This document shows positions 5,886 through 6,052 of a stretch of DNA of 6,052 bases, one piece after another. The position numbers and the translations under genes were made by a program. This DNA comes from Gulosibacter massiliensis (GTDB lineage Bacteria > Actinomycetota > Actinomycetes > Actinomycetales > Microbacteriaceae): assembly GCA_943325745.2 (NCBI GenBank), contig CALPQP020000051.1, forward strand, positions 1 through 6,052. The letters run 5' to 3'. Every line of letters begins with the position of its first letter. Positions within the stretch are counted from its first letter, which is position 1. The notes under the pieces were generated by a model. That model made no database searches and was not told the DNA's origin. It saw only the letters and a list, made by a program, of their open reading frames with translations.

Positions 5886-5891
5886 TAGTGT
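5886..5891 (+). promoter_or_regulatory. possible -10 element for the cold-shock gene
   Basis: TAGTGT within GCGCTAGTGTC fits TANNNT. It follows an AT-rich stretch (about 5838-5860) that includes the 10-bp palindrome AACAATTGTT (5843-5852). A start near 5898 would give a leader of about 93 bases before the ATG at 5991. The nearest -35-like TTGTGC (5860-5865) is 20 bases away, longer than ideal. Apart from this element, the hairpin at 5945-5970 and the opposite-strand promoter candidate, I see nothing else in 5741-5990. Confidence 0.3.
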
Positions 5892-5944
5892 CAAATAAGT
5901 CATACATCACTCTCAGGCAGTTCTGGGACACAGGGATGGTGACC

Positions 5945-5970
5945 TTGGTGGGCGAAGTACGACCCATCAA
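5945..5970 (+). promoter_or_regulatory. 10-bp leader hairpin upstream of the cold-shock RBS
   Basis: TTGGTGGGCG (5945-5954) pairs with 5960-5970 over the loop AAGTA. All ten positions pair, counting one G-U (5948/5967), with a single bulged A at 5962. The stem ends 5 bases before the AAGGAG ribosome binding site (5976-5981) and has no U tract, so it looks like a leader RNA structure and not a terminator. Confidence 0.6.
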
Positions 5971-5990
5971 ACAGCAAGGAGCGCAGCATC

Positions 5991-6052
5991 ATGGCCACAG
6001 GCGTCGTGAAATGGTTTAACAACGAAAAGGGTTATGGTTTCATCACCCCCGA
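5991..6052 (+). CDS. cold-shock protein (CspA family), partial, cut by window end
   Basis: Only the first 20 codons plus two bases are present. The visible N terminus reads M-A-T-G-V-V-K-W-F-N and continues through KGYGFI (residues 13-18). That matches the start of the cold-shock domain: the first strand with its conserved Trp (residue 8) and the RNP1 motif that stacks on single-stranded RNA or DNA. Family members are about 65-70 aa and act as RNA chaperones or transcription antiterminators. The ATG is fixed by a strong AAGGAG site (5976-5981) 9 bases upstream. The long intergenic region before it and the hairpin at 5945-5970 suggest post-transcriptional control, as known for csp genes elsewhere. 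Actinobacteria usually carry several paralogues, so I give no letter. Confidence 0.93.
   Translation, partial: MATGVVKWFNNEKGYGFITP

Noticed and set aside
5762..6019. Plus-strand open frame of 85 codons running into the cold-shock gene
   Set aside because: It overlaps the cold-shock start in another frame, ignores the strong AAGGAG-ATG, crosses the AT-rich promoter region and has no recognisable domain.

Overview
The window reads as chromosomal DNA of an actinobacterium, most likely a member of the Microbacteriaceae. The grounds are moderate-to-high GC judged by eye, GTG starts, tightly overlapping genes, TANNNT-type -10 elements, a tRNA-His without an encoded CCA end next to orn, and a YkoEDC-type vitamin transporter behind a TPP riboswitch. 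The family assignment is an inference. No mobile element, CRISPR array or phage gene is visible. This is compact housekeeping sequence.

Left part (1-780, + strand): oligoribonuclease (orn), possibly translated from a leaderless mRNA, is followed 26 bp later by tRNA-His(GTG). The tRNA has a U-U mismatch in its anticodon stem.

Centre (799-4064, - strand): one four-gene operon, read from right to left. A TPP riboswitch is followed by ykoE (substrate-binding S component), ykoD (two fused ABC ATPases), ykoC (EcfT-type coupling protein) and a small P-loop kinase-like protein of unknown substrate. Junctions are 1 bp apart, then 4-bp and 14-bp overlaps, so the four products are very probably made together. 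The first three form an energy-coupling-factor importer for a thiamine precursor, probably hydroxymethylpyrimidine. The riboswitch would shut it off when thiamine pyrophosphate is plentiful. The leader shows an alternative-pairing arrangement that suggests how translation of ykoE could be switched.

Right part: a divergent TerC-family membrane protein (4088-4921, +), probably handling metal ions, starts only about 35 bp from the aptamer, so the two promoters must be packed together. It converges, with 6 bp between stop codons, on a family 2 glycosyltransferase (4928-5740, -). A 250-bp intergenic region then leads to the first 20 codons of a cold-shock protein (5991 to the window end, +). Its leader carries a 10-bp hairpin just before the ribosome binding site.

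I see no wholly new system. The points most worth following are the P-loop protein coupled to the thiamine-precursor importer, the riboswitch expression platform, the cold-shock leader hairpin and the tRNA-His mismatch.
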